Assembly (NCBI RefSeq): GCF_011290685.1
Contig: NZ_JAANYN010000001.1
Span: 665,325-729,324, forward strand
DNA: 64,000 bases
DNA from: Cyclobacterium plantarum
GTDB lineage: Bacteria; Bacteroidota; Bacteroidia; Cytophagales; Cyclobacteriaceae
Direction: 5' to 3'
Of this stretch, positions 9,605-19,061 are shown piece after piece. Position numbers and translations under genes: made by a program. Positions within the stretch are counted from its first letter, which is position 1. Each line of letters begins with the position of its first letter. The notes under the pieces were generated by a model. It worked only from the letters and a program-made list of their open reading frames with translations, did not search any database and was not told the origin of the DNA.

Positions 9605-11551
9605 TCAAAAATCCTGCTTACACTCGTTTTCCAAAATTTCCGGTGAAGTAGGATTGTAAAAATTATCTGCAATGACCAGCTGATGATAGGTCCCTTTCTC
9701 CAGAAGGGGTTTTAAATCACAAAAATTTCCCAGAAAATCATTGTACCGAATATTGAATGGATGTTTTGCAGCATTGTCCGAACCGTCGCCAACCCCCACC
9801 GATTGTAAGTTTTCCAGACCTGATAAAGACCTGAGATTTCTGTTATTTTCTATATTGAACCTCCTGCCTACAGCCGTAAGGTTGGAGAACTGGTTCAAAT
9901 TTTGAAGGGAATAATTGTCCTGGATCTCGATATTGAAAGGGATTTCATCGGCTAATGAAAGTCCCTCCAAAGTTTCAAGTGCTGTACTGAATAAAATCAG
10001 GCTTTTGTTGATCTTGCCGCCGGGAGCCAGTAAACCCCTCAAATTTTTGATCTCTGACATATTATTTAAAGAGAGGTTGTTTAGGTTTTGTACCCCATTC
10101 TTGAAACCCTCAAATGAATTGATTTTTGATTGTCCGTTTATTTCCAGTTCTCCAATGTGCCGAAGACCGGCAAGGCCATCAAATGATTCCAGATTTTCAT
10201 TGAAAAAAATCTGTAGTTGGTTTACCCAACTCAAATGTTCCAAACCATGGAAATTTTTAAGGGTGGTATTATTGGAAATTTCGAATATAGTTACATCAGT
10301 AATGCCATTTAGCCCCTCTAAATTCACCAGGGAATGGTTGTCTTTAACGTAAACATGGAGCTGAGAAGCTGTGATTCCTGCTAAATCATTCAAACCTTGT
10401 AAATAGGGGTTGTTTTCGATTTGGAGCATGCTGCCTATTTGGATTAGGTTTTCCAGGCCCTTGAGGGTTTTCAACTGCAGGTTGTCGCGGATAATTAATG
10501 CTCCGCTCAAAGAAATCAGGCCATCCAATGGGGAAAGGTCAATAATAGGATCCTGTGGATGGTTTCCCCGGATTGTCAGGTCGCCTACAATTCCCGTCCG
10601 GCAGCTATTTTTCCATTCATTTACTTCGGATTGATTTTGCAGGATGACATTGCCCAAATGATCGCCATCAGGGCATTCGCTAATTTCCTCCTTCATCTCA
10701 AGGAACAGTGGTTTTTCAGTAAAAAGCATCAATTCCTCCAATGAGAATGTCAGATTTTGATTTTCCCGGTCCTGGCTAATTGCTTTAAGGGTATAGGTTT
10801 CTGCAATCGGCAGCTCCATGCTTTGAGTAATGCCTGAAGTTAATTCTAAATCAAAAGTTTCCCCCAAAACAACAATTTGAAGGAATCCCGGGAGGAAGTC
10901 CATTGACCGCAGGTTGGAGACCAGTGCCACATAAAAAACAAGCGGACTTTTTACATTTATTTCAAATGATTGAAATCCAAAATCTTCCGGTTTACTCCCT
11001 GCTATGGTCACTACCTGTAAAGGAATCCTTGTAACCGGTTCTTCCTCGCCTTCTGAAATTACCGGGGAAATTTCAAAAGGTAAGGGGAGTGCCATGGTTG
11101 AATTTTCACCCAGATAAGAAGTTTTTTTAGGGCTTGCCTCTGCGACAGTATGGTCCGCATTTAAAACGAAAAAAGAAATTACTTCATATGCTCCCTCTGG
11201 CAGGTGAATTTTTTCAGTCAGGTAGTACCCATCTTTTTCTTCCACGCTTATTTTTTTTGATTCGTAGTCGGTTAGGTTGCCCTCCTTGGTCCGAATGGTG
11301 ATTACTGCATGTTTCAAGACCAGCTCCTTCATTCGGTGTTGTGCGGAAGAGTTGGATTTTCGATTGAGTTGGAGTACAATGGAAGGAACCACCACATCAT
11401 TTTGTGGGTCTTCAATTACCGGATCCTCGATTGGTGTGGATGGCGTTGTAGGGTCAGGAGTTTCCAACCCTTCACAATTCAACAAAAAAAAAGACAGACC
11501 GATCCAATAAATCAGGTATATCAACCGGTGGTTTTTCAGGTGCGTTCTCAT
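9605..11551 (-). CDS. Leucine-rich-repeat (receptor L-domain-like) lipoprotein, copy 2 of a coupled pair
   Basis: Cell-envelope lipoprotein. Seen: signal peptide with lipobox FFLLNC, a proline/threonine-rich linker (TPDPTTPSTPIEDP), an N-terminal beta-sandwich-like region (about residues 55-260) and an LRR array from about residue 300 (repeats such as ALIIRDNLQLKTLKGLENL and MLQIENNPYLQGLNDLAGI). It ends with an FCDLKPLLEKG cap also seen in the paralogue at 41511. Such L-domain proteins usually bind extracellular ligands or surfaces. I use the ATG at 11551, which overlaps the previous stop as ATGA; an ATG at 11560 is also possible. Function unknown. Confidence 0.8.
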   Translation of the reverse strand: MRTHLKNHRLIYLIYWIGLSFFLLNCEGLETPDPTTPSTPIEDPVIEDPQNDVVVPSIVLQLNRKSNSSAQHRMKELVLKHAVITIRTKEGNLTDYESKKISVEEKDGYYLTEKIHLPEGAYEVISFFVLNADHTVAEASPKKTSYLGENSTMALPLPFEISPVISEGEEEPVTRIPLQVVTIAGSKPEDFGFQSFEINVKSPLVFYVALVSNLRSMDFLPGFLQIVVLGETFDLELTSGITQSMELPIAETYTLKAISQDRENQNLTFSLEELMLFTEKPLFLEMKEEISECPDGDHLGNVILQNQSEVNEWKNSCRTGIVGDLTIRGNHPQDPIIDLSPLDGLISLSGALIIRDNLQLKTLKGLENLIQIGSMLQIENNPYLQGLNDLAGITASQLHVYVKDNHSLVNLEGLNGITDVTIFEISNNTTLKNFHGLEHLSWVNQLQIFFNENLESFDGLAGLRHIGELEINGQSKINSFEGFKNGVQNLNNLSLNNMSEIKNLRGLLAPGGKINKSLILFSTALETLEGLSLADEIPFNIEIQDNYSLQNLNQFSNLTAVGRRFNIENNRNLRSLSGLENLQSVGVGDGSDNAAKHPFNIRYNDFLGNFCDLKPLLEKGTYHQLVIADNFYNPTSPEILENECKQDF

Positions 11552-13452
11552 TCTTTGCAAACTCCGTTTCTAAGGTCTTCATGGGTAGGGTTGAACCCAT
11601 TATTTTCTATTTCGCTAAAGGCTGGTTCAAATAGAGTAATCTGATCAGCAAAAGCACAGAAATCTGTCAATGTTGCATTATCCCTGATCTTAAACAAAAC
11701 AGGAATAGGGTTTGGAAAAGGATGATTATCCGATTGGGGGATTTCGGTGTATACAACCTCGCTAATATTGTGCAAGCCCTGCAGGCTTTTTATTTTAGGA
11801 TTGTTCTCCAGAATTAATCGGGAAAAGAGCACAGTGAGCGGTGTAAAGGGGATTAGGTCCTCCAAAGATTCATTGTCCCGAATATTGATTCTGCTAAAAA
11901 ATTCGTGAAAAGTAAGGTCTTGAAGTGTTTTTATTTTAGGATGGTTGACCAATTCAATCCTGTTACCAATTATTCCTTCTGGTGAAAGTAAGCCCTTCAG
12001 ATCTTCCAATTTTTCATTGTTTACCAAAACCAAAGATGATATCCTGTCAAACCCCCAATTTTCGGCGTAGCCAAAGTGCTGCAGTTCAGGGTTGTCGGTT
12101 ACGGTTAATGAAGGTATAGACTTCTGTTCTGGTAGATTGAAATTAATTTGGGTCAATTGGGGGTTGGCCTTAATCGTCAAGGAATGTAAACTGCCAAATT
12201 TCCCTAAAGCATTCAAGGACTCAAAATGATCCATTCCTTCTATGTGCAAATATTTTAATGAGGGCGTTGAAGTCCCTAATCCCTCAAAATTGCGAAGATT
12301 TGGGTTTTTGATCAGGTTTATACGAGGAACATACCTCAATCTGAAAAAATCAGTTAATGATTCAAGCCGGGCATTGTTTTGAATTGTCAACTTGCCGCTT
12401 ATTTCCAGTAAATTTTGCAGGCCCAAAACCGAAGTCAGCAAGGGGTTGTCACTCAATGTAAAATCCCCGTTTATGGATTGAAGCGAGTTTAATCCACTCA
12501 GGTCTTTCACCGGATCGGCATCATCCATAGATGTGTGACTAATGGTGAGGTTTCCTTGTATGGATTCGTATCCTTTACGTGCAAAGGAATCCACCTGTGT
12601 CTGCGTAGAAAGGAATACCATTCCTTCAAAGCTTCCTCCAATATACGCTTCCTCGTCCTGTTTTTTAATCAGTTCCAGGACAAGCGGCTTTTGATCAAAC
12701 TGGCTCACGCTGTCATAACCTAAAGAAATCTTTAAGGGTTGGTAGTTTACACTTTCTACTTGGAAAAGGTAGGGAGTCGTTTCCTTTGGTAAGACAATTC
12801 TGTTCAGGTTTCTATCAAGGGAAAAATTCATATTAAATGTTTCTGTGCTTACATTTAGTTTTCCAGGCAGAAAATCCAGGTATTCGTCTATTTTCTCTCC
12901 CGTGAGCGTAAGAAAAAAGAAAAACGTTTCCCTAAATCCCTCCATGTCAGGTTGAAAGCCAAATTTTTCCGGGGATGCCCCAGCAGTTGAAATTACCTCA
13001 ACCTGTATTGCCTCAGATGCGGCTGCCCTCAATTGAAAAGATAAAGGAAGGGGTTGATTCAAAATTTCACCAAAAGGAGATCCGGCAAGGGGACTTGCAT
13101 ATAGGATAGATCCAAGGCTATCACTAAGGTGGAAATCGGTAATCTGATATTTTCCCGGGGAGAGTGTTAATTCTTCGATAATGAGTCTGTTTTCGAAGCT
13201 AAGCACCGGAATGGATTTAAAGGAATAGTCTGTTGCTGCCCCATTCTCTTCCTCGATGGTCAGTACCAGATTGCTGACACCCTGTATGGGGACCTGTTGC
13301 ATACGGCTACCTTCAGCACCTGCAAAGGTTTGTACCAGTTCAAGTAATAGCTTACTTTCAATTTCATGGGGAAGTTCCTCCTCCGTTTCACATGCCCCAA
13401 AAACCATAACCCAAAAAAACAGGAGGTACGGGCGCAAAAGCCGTATTTTCAT
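11548..13452 (-). CDS. Leucine-rich-repeat (receptor L-domain-like) lipoprotein, copy 1 of a coupled pair
   Basis: Paralogue of the downstream gene with the same layout. Seen: signal peptide and lipobox (VMVFGAC), an N-terminal beta-rich domain with the shared themes LPEGAYEV-like (here LSPGKYQITDFHLSDS) and PEKFGFQ, then LRRs from about residue 300 (GDFTLSDNPLLTSVLGLQNL, KLTIQNNARLESL) and an FCAFADQITLF cap. It probably forms an operon with the 9605 gene through an ATGA overlap. Ligand and role are unknown; the retention of three divergent paralogues in one region suggests variable surface binding. Confidence 0.8.
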   Translation of the reverse strand: MKIRLLRPYLLFFWVMVFGACETEEELPHEIESKLLLELVQTFAGAEGSRMQQVPIQGVSNLVLTIEEENGAATDYSFKSIPVLSFENRLIIEELTLSPGKYQITDFHLSDSLGSILYASPLAGSPFGEILNQPLPLSFQLRAAASEAIQVEVISTAGASPEKFGFQPDMEGFRETFFFFLTLTGEKIDEYLDFLPGKLNVSTETFNMNFSLDRNLNRIVLPKETTPYLFQVESVNYQPLKISLGYDSVSQFDQKPLVLELIKKQDEEAYIGGSFEGMVFLSTQTQVDSFARKGYESIQGNLTISHTSMDDADPVKDLSGLNSLQSINGDFTLSDNPLLTSVLGLQNLLEISGKLTIQNNARLESLTDFFRLRYVPRINLIKNPNLRNFEGLGTSTPSLKYLHIEGMDHFESLNALGKFGSLHSLTIKANPQLTQINFNLPEQKSIPSLTVTDNPELQHFGYAENWGFDRISSLVLVNNEKLEDLKGLLSPEGIIGNRIELVNHPKIKTLQDLTFHEFFSRINIRDNESLEDLIPFTPLTVLFSRLILENNPKIKSLQGLHNISEVVYTEIPQSDNHPFPNPIPVLFKIRDNATLTDFCAFADQITLFEPAFSEIENNGFNPTHEDLRNGVCKE

Positions 13453-13592
13453 CGCTTGATTTAAAAATGATAAGACAAAGGTAGTTTAATTTTTGAATAT
13501 AAAAAAATGTCGTTTAAATAATTAATATTGTTTTTTACTCAAGTTGCATGGTGGGTGTCCCGGAAAATTCTACAAACAAACTATAGTGATTG

Positions 13593-14270
13593 TTATATCA
13601 GGTCAAATGCCAGACCATACTGGATCAGTTCCCAGGTGTCGTTGGTTTCCAGGAGTTCTTTGATTCGTTTCTTGTGGGAGTTCACCGTATTGACCCCGAT
13701 AAACAATTCCTCTCCGATTTCTTCCGCTTTTTTACAACGGCCTATCAGGGAAAGTACCTCCTTGTTCCTATCCGAAAGTTGCCGGAATTTTATGTAGTTT
13801 CTCTTTTGAAAGGACAGTTCCCTGGCAATTCTACTGGTCTTGGGGGCGGCCCAGGATTGCAAATCGATGGGGATGATCTGGATCAGTGAATAGCTCTCAA
13901 TACCAGGGCTATCCGGAAGGATAGGGCAAACACTGATCAGTTCCATCTCGGTTTGATCTTTTAACCGATCCCTGCGTACATAGAATTTTTTGGATGGACG
14001 CCCATTATCGTCCGCATCAGAGGGTCCCAGCAGGCAGGTGTCGGGACTTTCCGGATCGAAAATCAATCGCCGAAACTCATGGCTGGGAAGGTGTTGAAAA
14101 AAGCTTTCCGAAAGCTGGTATCGCTCTTTTCCCTGACTGCAGATAAACAGGTTTTCCCAGGGTTCGGTCCGCTGTATGATTTTAATACCGGGAATCCAGT
14201 CGGCAGCCATTCGAAAGGCTTGGATTTTGGCTGCTAACCCATCTTGTTTGCTATTACTTTTGGAGCTCAT
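13593..14270 (-). CDS. LuxR/NarL-type transcriptional regulator
   Basis: DNA-binding regulator with a C-terminal LuxR helix-turn-helix (from about residue 165: LSDRNKEVLSLIG, KAEEIGEELFIGVNTVNSHKKRIKELL). The N-terminal 150 residues look like a PAS-like or other sensory fold but are not recognised; there is no receiver aspartate signature, so it is not a classic response regulator. I start at the ATG at 14270; an in-frame GTG at 14297 would fall inside the palindrome just upstream. That palindrome (14293-14310) lies 22 bases before the ATG, which suggests autoregulation or control by a neighbour. Confidence 0.85.
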   Translation of the reverse strand: MSSKSNSKQDGLAAKIQAFRMAADWIPGIKIIQRTEPWENLFICSQGKERYQLSESFFQHLPSHEFRRLIFDPESPDTCLLGPSDADDNGRPSKKFYVRRDRLKDQTEMELISVCPILPDSPGIESYSLIQIIPIDLQSWAAPKTSRIARELSFQKRNYIKFRQLSDRNKEVLSLIGRCKKAEEIGEELFIGVNTVNSHKKRIKELLETNDTWELIQYGLAFDLI

Positions 14271-14292
14271 TTGATCCTGATTTTTTGGGGTA

Positions 14293-14310
14293 ACCACTAC
14301 TTTTGGTGGT
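14293..14310. promoter_or_regulatory. Palindromic operator candidate, site A
   Basis: ACCACTA-CTTT-TGGTGGT: one arm differs by a single base from the consensus ACCACCA-N4-TGGTGGT. It lies directly upstream of the LuxR gene. The rest of the 14271-14601 spacer shows no gene or other strong element. Confidence 0.6.
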
Positions 14311-14601
14311 CAAGTAAATCAGGGCTTAAAAGAAACAGAAATGAAGTTCACGAAGGTGGGTACTTAGGGGCTGAAGGTTGCTTTTTAGGGAATGGGGTTA
14401 ATTTGTAAAGAGGCAAACTTATTGATACTCGTTTTAAAACCCCCGGTATACAGTACATTAAGCCGAATTCCAAAAAAGGTTACCAAATCCTAATCTGGTC
14501 ATAACAGTTGCAGAAGAGGCGGTTCGGAGAAAGGTGATTTTTTTTCACAGTGATTAGCTGGTCAGCTTGAAAAGGGTGAAACCGGCTACTACAAACTTTT
14601 T

Positions 14602-16815
14602 TTATTTTATCCAATTCCTTACGGCTTCCATTTCAACATATGCGTAAACGTCCGTTAAATAATTTGCTATAGCTAAGTAAAATTCATTCATATTTGCTGG
14701 ATGTAGAAAATCAGTAAAATTTTTCACCTTTTCTTTCAGCATCATTTCAATTGGAATAAATAAATTTAAGTTTTTAAGTGTGTAAAATTCAATTGAATCA
14801 GTTTGTAATTGAATCTCTAAACTAAGATGCGACTCAATACCCTCCTTATACCACGTTCCAAGAACATCTTTATCCAGGACAAGTTCACCTGATCGCTTTG
14901 TTTCCAAAGTAATAAACTCTTTGTTTGACTTATTTATTAGCTTTATAAGTTTATTAGGCAGAAAGTATTCATCTCGTATAATATGGGGTTCCAAAAACAA
15001 ATAGGCGTCTTTTGTCTCCGTACTTCTCAAATTCTCAAAATAGGAATAGAGACAATCTGCCACGGTTGTGACCCCCTGTCTATGGGCCGGAATTTTAAGC
15101 CGCAATATATCAGAAAATCTCCCCTGTTCATCACAAAGTAAAACAGTACCCGACACTTCTTCCTCACCGCAGATTATAATATCGTCGTAGTAAAGGCCGC
15201 CGTCAATTTCTTTAATTATTACATTGTCGCGAACATTTTTATCTACCAATCTTCTTGAATATTGAGGTATTAAATCAATCTTTCCAGTTAAATCAAAAAT
15301 CTTTAGCGGAAATTGATCGGTATGTTCCGCTATCCCAAAATCCTTTTCCTCATATAATTCCCGTAACCTAGGATCACTACGTTTTCGCCGATAAATTTCT
15401 TCAAAAATCCTACGTTTATCTAAACCGCTTCCTTCAATTAGGCTTTTACAAATTTTGTGAAACTCAAATTCGTCAGAAAGCAGTGCCGCCTTTTTGAAAT
15501 TTTCTGGTTTATTTTCCAGCTGTCCTAATTTTAACCATGCATATTCTGCCCCTGCAGGGATTTGCTTGTCTTTAACAACATCGTTTAAATAACTAATTGC
15601 GTGTTTTTTCTCACCTAACTCTGCAAATAGAGAACCTACTCGAAGTTTAATTTCTGCCGGAGCATCATCAAACAGAGGGTTCTGCAACAGTCGCAAAGCC
15701 TTTGAAATCTGGGCCCTTTCATTTATGTCGCATTCCTTATTGTTGTAATCTCTGAACAAATGCATTGCCAGATTGGTAATGGATTTCAAGTGGTTTTCAT
15801 CCTGCTTGAGCGCATTTTCCCAACATTCTACTCCCTCAGATTCTCTGCCCAATTCGTATAGGCAGGTTCCTTGTATAAACCATGACTCAGCACATTTCTG
15901 ATTGTCCGGTATTTTAGCTAAATGCGAAAGTGCAGTTTGAAATTCATCTCTTAATATGGTTTCAATAGCAATTATCAATTGAATAGCGTGATCAAAGGAT
16001 GTGTAAAATTCACCGTTCCGAACTCCACTGAAGCTAATTTTCATTTCGGGGAAATAACTAGTTTTTTTGGAAATTCTGTTTTCATAACTTGATCCGATGA
16101 TGGCATAGTTAACTTGTGCCCATAATTCTCCATTCTCCACTACATCAAAATATCCCCATACAGCAACATCGGCATTCTTCGATTTTGCTATCGATACGTT
16201 CTCTCCATCGGAGATGACTGATTCGTTGTCGTCAGTAAAAATTAATTCCAAAGTATCTTTCAGATTTGAACGAATCAATCGGTCCTGAAACTCTCTATTT
16301 GCGGTTTTCAGTATTTGATGTGCGGTTCCAAAATTGCTTGATGCGCGAAAATTGAAATAAATTGTGGGTTTATGGACATATTTGTTCCTTACAATCGTGA
16401 ATCGTCTATATCGCTCAATTATTTCCCTATTTTCTAAAATAATGGTTTCCGCTAATGCTACAGCTTTTGACTCTGTGGAAAAACTTTCCCAATTGGGATT
16501 GCCGACCAAGTGACAAAGAGCATTTATCGTTTCCAAATCAAAAGCTAATTTAGGTTCATTCCTACCATGCGGATTGCCCTTTAAGGCTGCAATGATTGAT
16601 TTTACAGTCGTAAGGCCAACCCGTTGTTGATTCTGACTACTTGCATCTTCAATGTTTTGACTGAATTCCTGGACTTTTTTCGTGTTTTCCAATGTAAGAC
16701 TTTTGTTTGTCTTCCCCGAAATATAATCTGGATGGTATTTAGTAATTAGCTTCTGAAACAGCGCATACACCAAACCAAAATTTATAGGTTCTCCAAGGTC
16801 AATTTTACTTTCCAT
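14602..16815 (-). CDS. Unrecognised 737-residue protein with TPR-like region and RNxxxH motif, divergent from the caspase operon
   Basis: Not assigned to a family. Seen: an N-terminal alpha-helical region containing LETINALCHLVGNPNWESFS, a pattern common in N-terminal helical domains of Bacteroidota regulators; a helix with RNKYVH at residues 143-148, which fits the R-x4-6-H motif of HEPN ribonucleases; a middle part with DVAVWGYFDVVENGELWAQVNYAII; TPR-like helices (about residues 300-450, SWFIQGTCLYELGRESEGVECWENALKQDE); and a C-terminal unknown domain. No signal peptide or membrane helix. It shares a 190-bp divergent promoter region with the caspase genes, so a functional link is plausible. 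The HEPN reading is only a motif match and may be chance. Confidence 0.7.
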   Translation of the reverse strand: MESKIDLGEPINFGLVYALFQKLITKYHPDYISGKTNKSLTLENTKKVQEFSQNIEDASSQNQQRVGLTTVKSIIAALKGNPHGRNEPKLAFDLETINALCHLVGNPNWESFSTESKAVALAETIILENREIIERYRRFTIVRNKYVHKPTIYFNFRASSNFGTAHQILKTANREFQDRLIRSNLKDTLELIFTDDNESVISDGENVSIAKSKNADVAVWGYFDVVENGELWAQVNYAIIGSSYENRISKKTSYFPEMKISFSGVRNGEFYTSFDHAIQLIIAIETILRDEFQTALSHLAKIPDNQKCAESWFIQGTCLYELGRESEGVECWENALKQDENHLKSITNLAMHLFRDYNNKECDINERAQISKALRLLQNPLFDDAPAEIKLRVGSLFAELGEKKHAISYLNDVVKDKQIPAGAEYAWLKLGQLENKPENFKKAALLSDEFEFHKICKSLIEGSGLDKRRIFEEIYRRKRSDPRLRELYEEKDFGIAEHTDQFPLKIFDLTGKIDLIPQYSRRLVDKNVRDNVIIKEIDGGLYYDDIIICGEEEVSGTVLLCDEQGRFSDILRLKIPAHRQGVTTVADCLYSYFENLRSTETKDAYLFLEPHIIRDEYFLPNKLIKLINKSNKEFITLETKRSGELVLDKDVLGTWYKEGIESHLSLEIQLQTDSIEFYTLKNLNLFIPIEMMLKEKVKNFTDFLHPANMNEFYLAIANYLTDVYAYVEMEAVRNWIK

Positions 16816-17005
16816 GATTTTTGAATATGCTTTTCAACCAAAATTTAATTGCTCAATGTAATGATTGACTGTTAATTTATCCCTAAGAGCGAAGTATTTT
16901 ATATGGGATGACTGGTCAAATTAGAAAAAAATTTCCTATTTTTCAGAAAACCCTTAATCTGATCGTCAATTTTAGTTTTAGAATTTAGCACGTTTTTTAG
17001 AACCT

Positions 17006-19036
17006 ATGAAAAATAGGACCCTTTATGCATCACTAATAGGGATCAATGCCTATGAATCCAATGTACCTCCCCTTTATGGATGTATAATTGATATCCTAAA
17101 CATCGATGCATTTCTGCGTGAGTTTTGCGCTCAACAGCGATTGTTGGACTACCAACCAAAATATTTTCTCTCGCCAAATGAAAATGGGGAGCGTGCGATA
17201 ACAAGCTACCAGAAAACTTTGGGGAAAACGTTAGACTACGAGTCTCCCACTTTTAATAATGTAACAAACTCAGCATTTGAGCACTTAGCCAAAGCCGATG
17301 ATGATAGAAGAGATATTTGCCTATTTTATTTCAGTGGACACGGATATTCCTCTTCGGACATCCCCGCCGAATTCGCCGATCGAAGGCTTGAAACCTTGGT
17401 CTTAAAGGATAGTAGAAGTACTTCACGTGATTTACGGGATAAGGAAATGTCCTATTTGTTGCACCGTACCTTGAAAGATAAGCCCAATGTCCATTGTTTG
17501 GTCATTACGGATTGTTGCCATGGAGGAGGGGTAACGCGTGGAGCGAAGACTGGACGTAGGTCGGTAAATGGATCTGATAGTGGAGCGAAACTAGAAGATT
17601 TTTTGGGGTATTCGGAACATTTTTTTATAAAATCAAATGGCACCATAACCTTCCCTTTTGCGGATTATGTACACTTAGCTGCTTGCAGGCCAGAACAGCT
17701 GGCGGTCGATACCATGAATGGAGGGAGGTTTTCAAACGCTTTGGTAGCTTTGTTACGTTCAGGAGGCAGTATATGCAGTTATCGCGACATTATTCAACGC
17801 CTCGGTGCAACGGTGTCATTAAACTTGACGAGTCAGACTCCGATGGCGGTAGCAAGTAGAGATTGGAAGCTTGACCGCAGTTTTTTGGGAGAGGGTTTGC
17901 TTCCTTATCATCCTTCATTTGAACTTCATTACAATTCCCAAAGGAGACGCTGGCAGTTAAATGCGGGATTGATCCATGGCTTGGTACCTTCCAACGACCT
18001 TGGTAAAACATTGGTACAGGTAGAATGGAAAGCGGATGCGAAGCAGTCGATAACTTTGGAAGTAGGAGAAGTGGCAATGGCATTGTCGGTTGTCGAGGGG
18101 CCAGATTTAGATCTTCTGGACGTCGCGAATAAAACCTATCGCGCCATTTTAGTTAACCTGGCTATTCAACAAAAAAAGTTGGACTGCTCGGAATTGGATC
18201 AAAGATCGAGAATGAGCTTGCTAGAAACGTATGAAGCAGGCCGATATCATTTTGTTAAGCCAATTATAGAGACCAGTGAAGCCTGGGATTTTAAGGTTAA
18301 CTTAAAAGGTAATCAGTATGAGTTGGAAGGTTTTCCCTATTTAATGCCAAGAAGGGATGCTTCAAATTTTATGCACACTGTTGAAAGCATCGGGAGGTGG
18401 GATTATACGCTGGCGTTGAACAGCACAAACTCTATTTTTCGAGAGGATGATTTTGCGTTTAGGGTTGAAAGTGTTGTGGGTGGAGATCAGAAGAGGATGC
18501 ATTCGACTGACTTATCTGACAACAAAATACTACATATTAGACCCACTCAGGAGATTAAGTTAGGGTATAAAGACGGTTGTAATCCGATGTTTCGTTTCTC
18601 GATTTCGCTAAATAGGGAATCGGATCTGCCATCCTGCTATGTTGCGGCTCTTTACTTCGATAGCCTTTTTGGCATTTATGAAAAATTGATTAAAGCGGAT
18701 AGCCAATATCTGGAAAAAGGTGATAAGGTTTTTTTAAAATATGAAGAAAACCTAGATGGCAGCTACGAGGATATTTGTCTGGAAGTGGACGATGCTTTTG
18801 GACGTTCCGGCATAGAGGAGGTTAGAGAATATTTGCGGATTTTGGTTTCAACCGATCCCATTCAAAACCTGGCCTTTTTTCAACAGAAGTCCCTAACTAC
18901 CGAGGAGAAGGAAACCATGCGTTCGTCGATTCCAGCTAAGCCGGGAAAACTGAGGGGCTATGAGCGGTGGACGGCATTTGATTTTTCAATCCGGATTTTC
19001 CGGCCATTACCGCATACCAATCACTTCAATTCCTAA
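17006..19036 (+). CDS. Caspase-fold (C14/metacaspase-like) peptidase
   Basis: Cysteine protease of the caspase clan, probably a cytoplasmic effector. Seen: N-terminal strand TLYASLIGINAY, catalytic histidine H112 in YFSGHGYSS, and catalytic cysteine C171 in ITDCCHGGG, preceded by the D-x-C of metacaspases; then a conserved HLAACRPEQLAVD strand and a small-subunit-like segment to about residue 290. The remaining 380 residues form an unrecognised domain and may hold regulation or substrate recognition. The gene is first in an operon with the caspase-NACHT-WD40 gene (25 bases apart). Known: bacterial caspase-like proteases paired with STAND NTPases act in abortive infection or cell death. Substrate unknown. 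Confidence 0.88.
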   Translation: MKNRTLYASLIGINAYESNVPPLYGCIIDILNIDAFLREFCAQQRLLDYQPKYFLSPNENGERAITSYQKTLGKTLDYESPTFNNVTNSAFEHLAKADDDRRDICLFYFSGHGYSSSDIPAEFADRRLETLVLKDSRSTSRDLRDKEMSYLLHRTLKDKPNVHCLVITDCCHGGGVTRGAKTGRRSVNGSDSGAKLEDFLGYSEHFFIKSNGTITFPFADYVHLAACRPEQLAVDTMNGGRFSNALVALLRSGGSICSYRDIIQRLGATVSLNLTSQTPMAVASRDWKLDRSFLGEGLLPYHPSFELHYNSQRRRWQLNAGLIHGLVPSNDLGKTLVQVEWKADAKQSITLEVGEVAMALSVVEGPDLDLLDVANKTYRAILVNLAIQQKKLDCSELDQRSRMSLLETYEAGRYHFVKPIIETSEAWDFKVNLKGNQYELEGFPYLMPRRDASNFMHTVESIGRWDYTLALNSTNSIFREDDFAFRVESVVGGDQKRMHSTDLSDNKILHIRPTQEIKLGYKDGCNPMFRFSISLNRESDLPSCYVAALYFDSLFGIYEKLIKADSQYLEKGDKVFLKYEENLDGSYEDICLEVDDAFGRSGIEEVREYLRILVSTDPIQNLAFFQQKSLTTEEKETMRSSIPAKPGKLRGYERWTAFDFSIRIFRPLPHTNHFNS

Positions 19037-19061
19037 CCAATTCAGAAATAAGAGATTAGAA

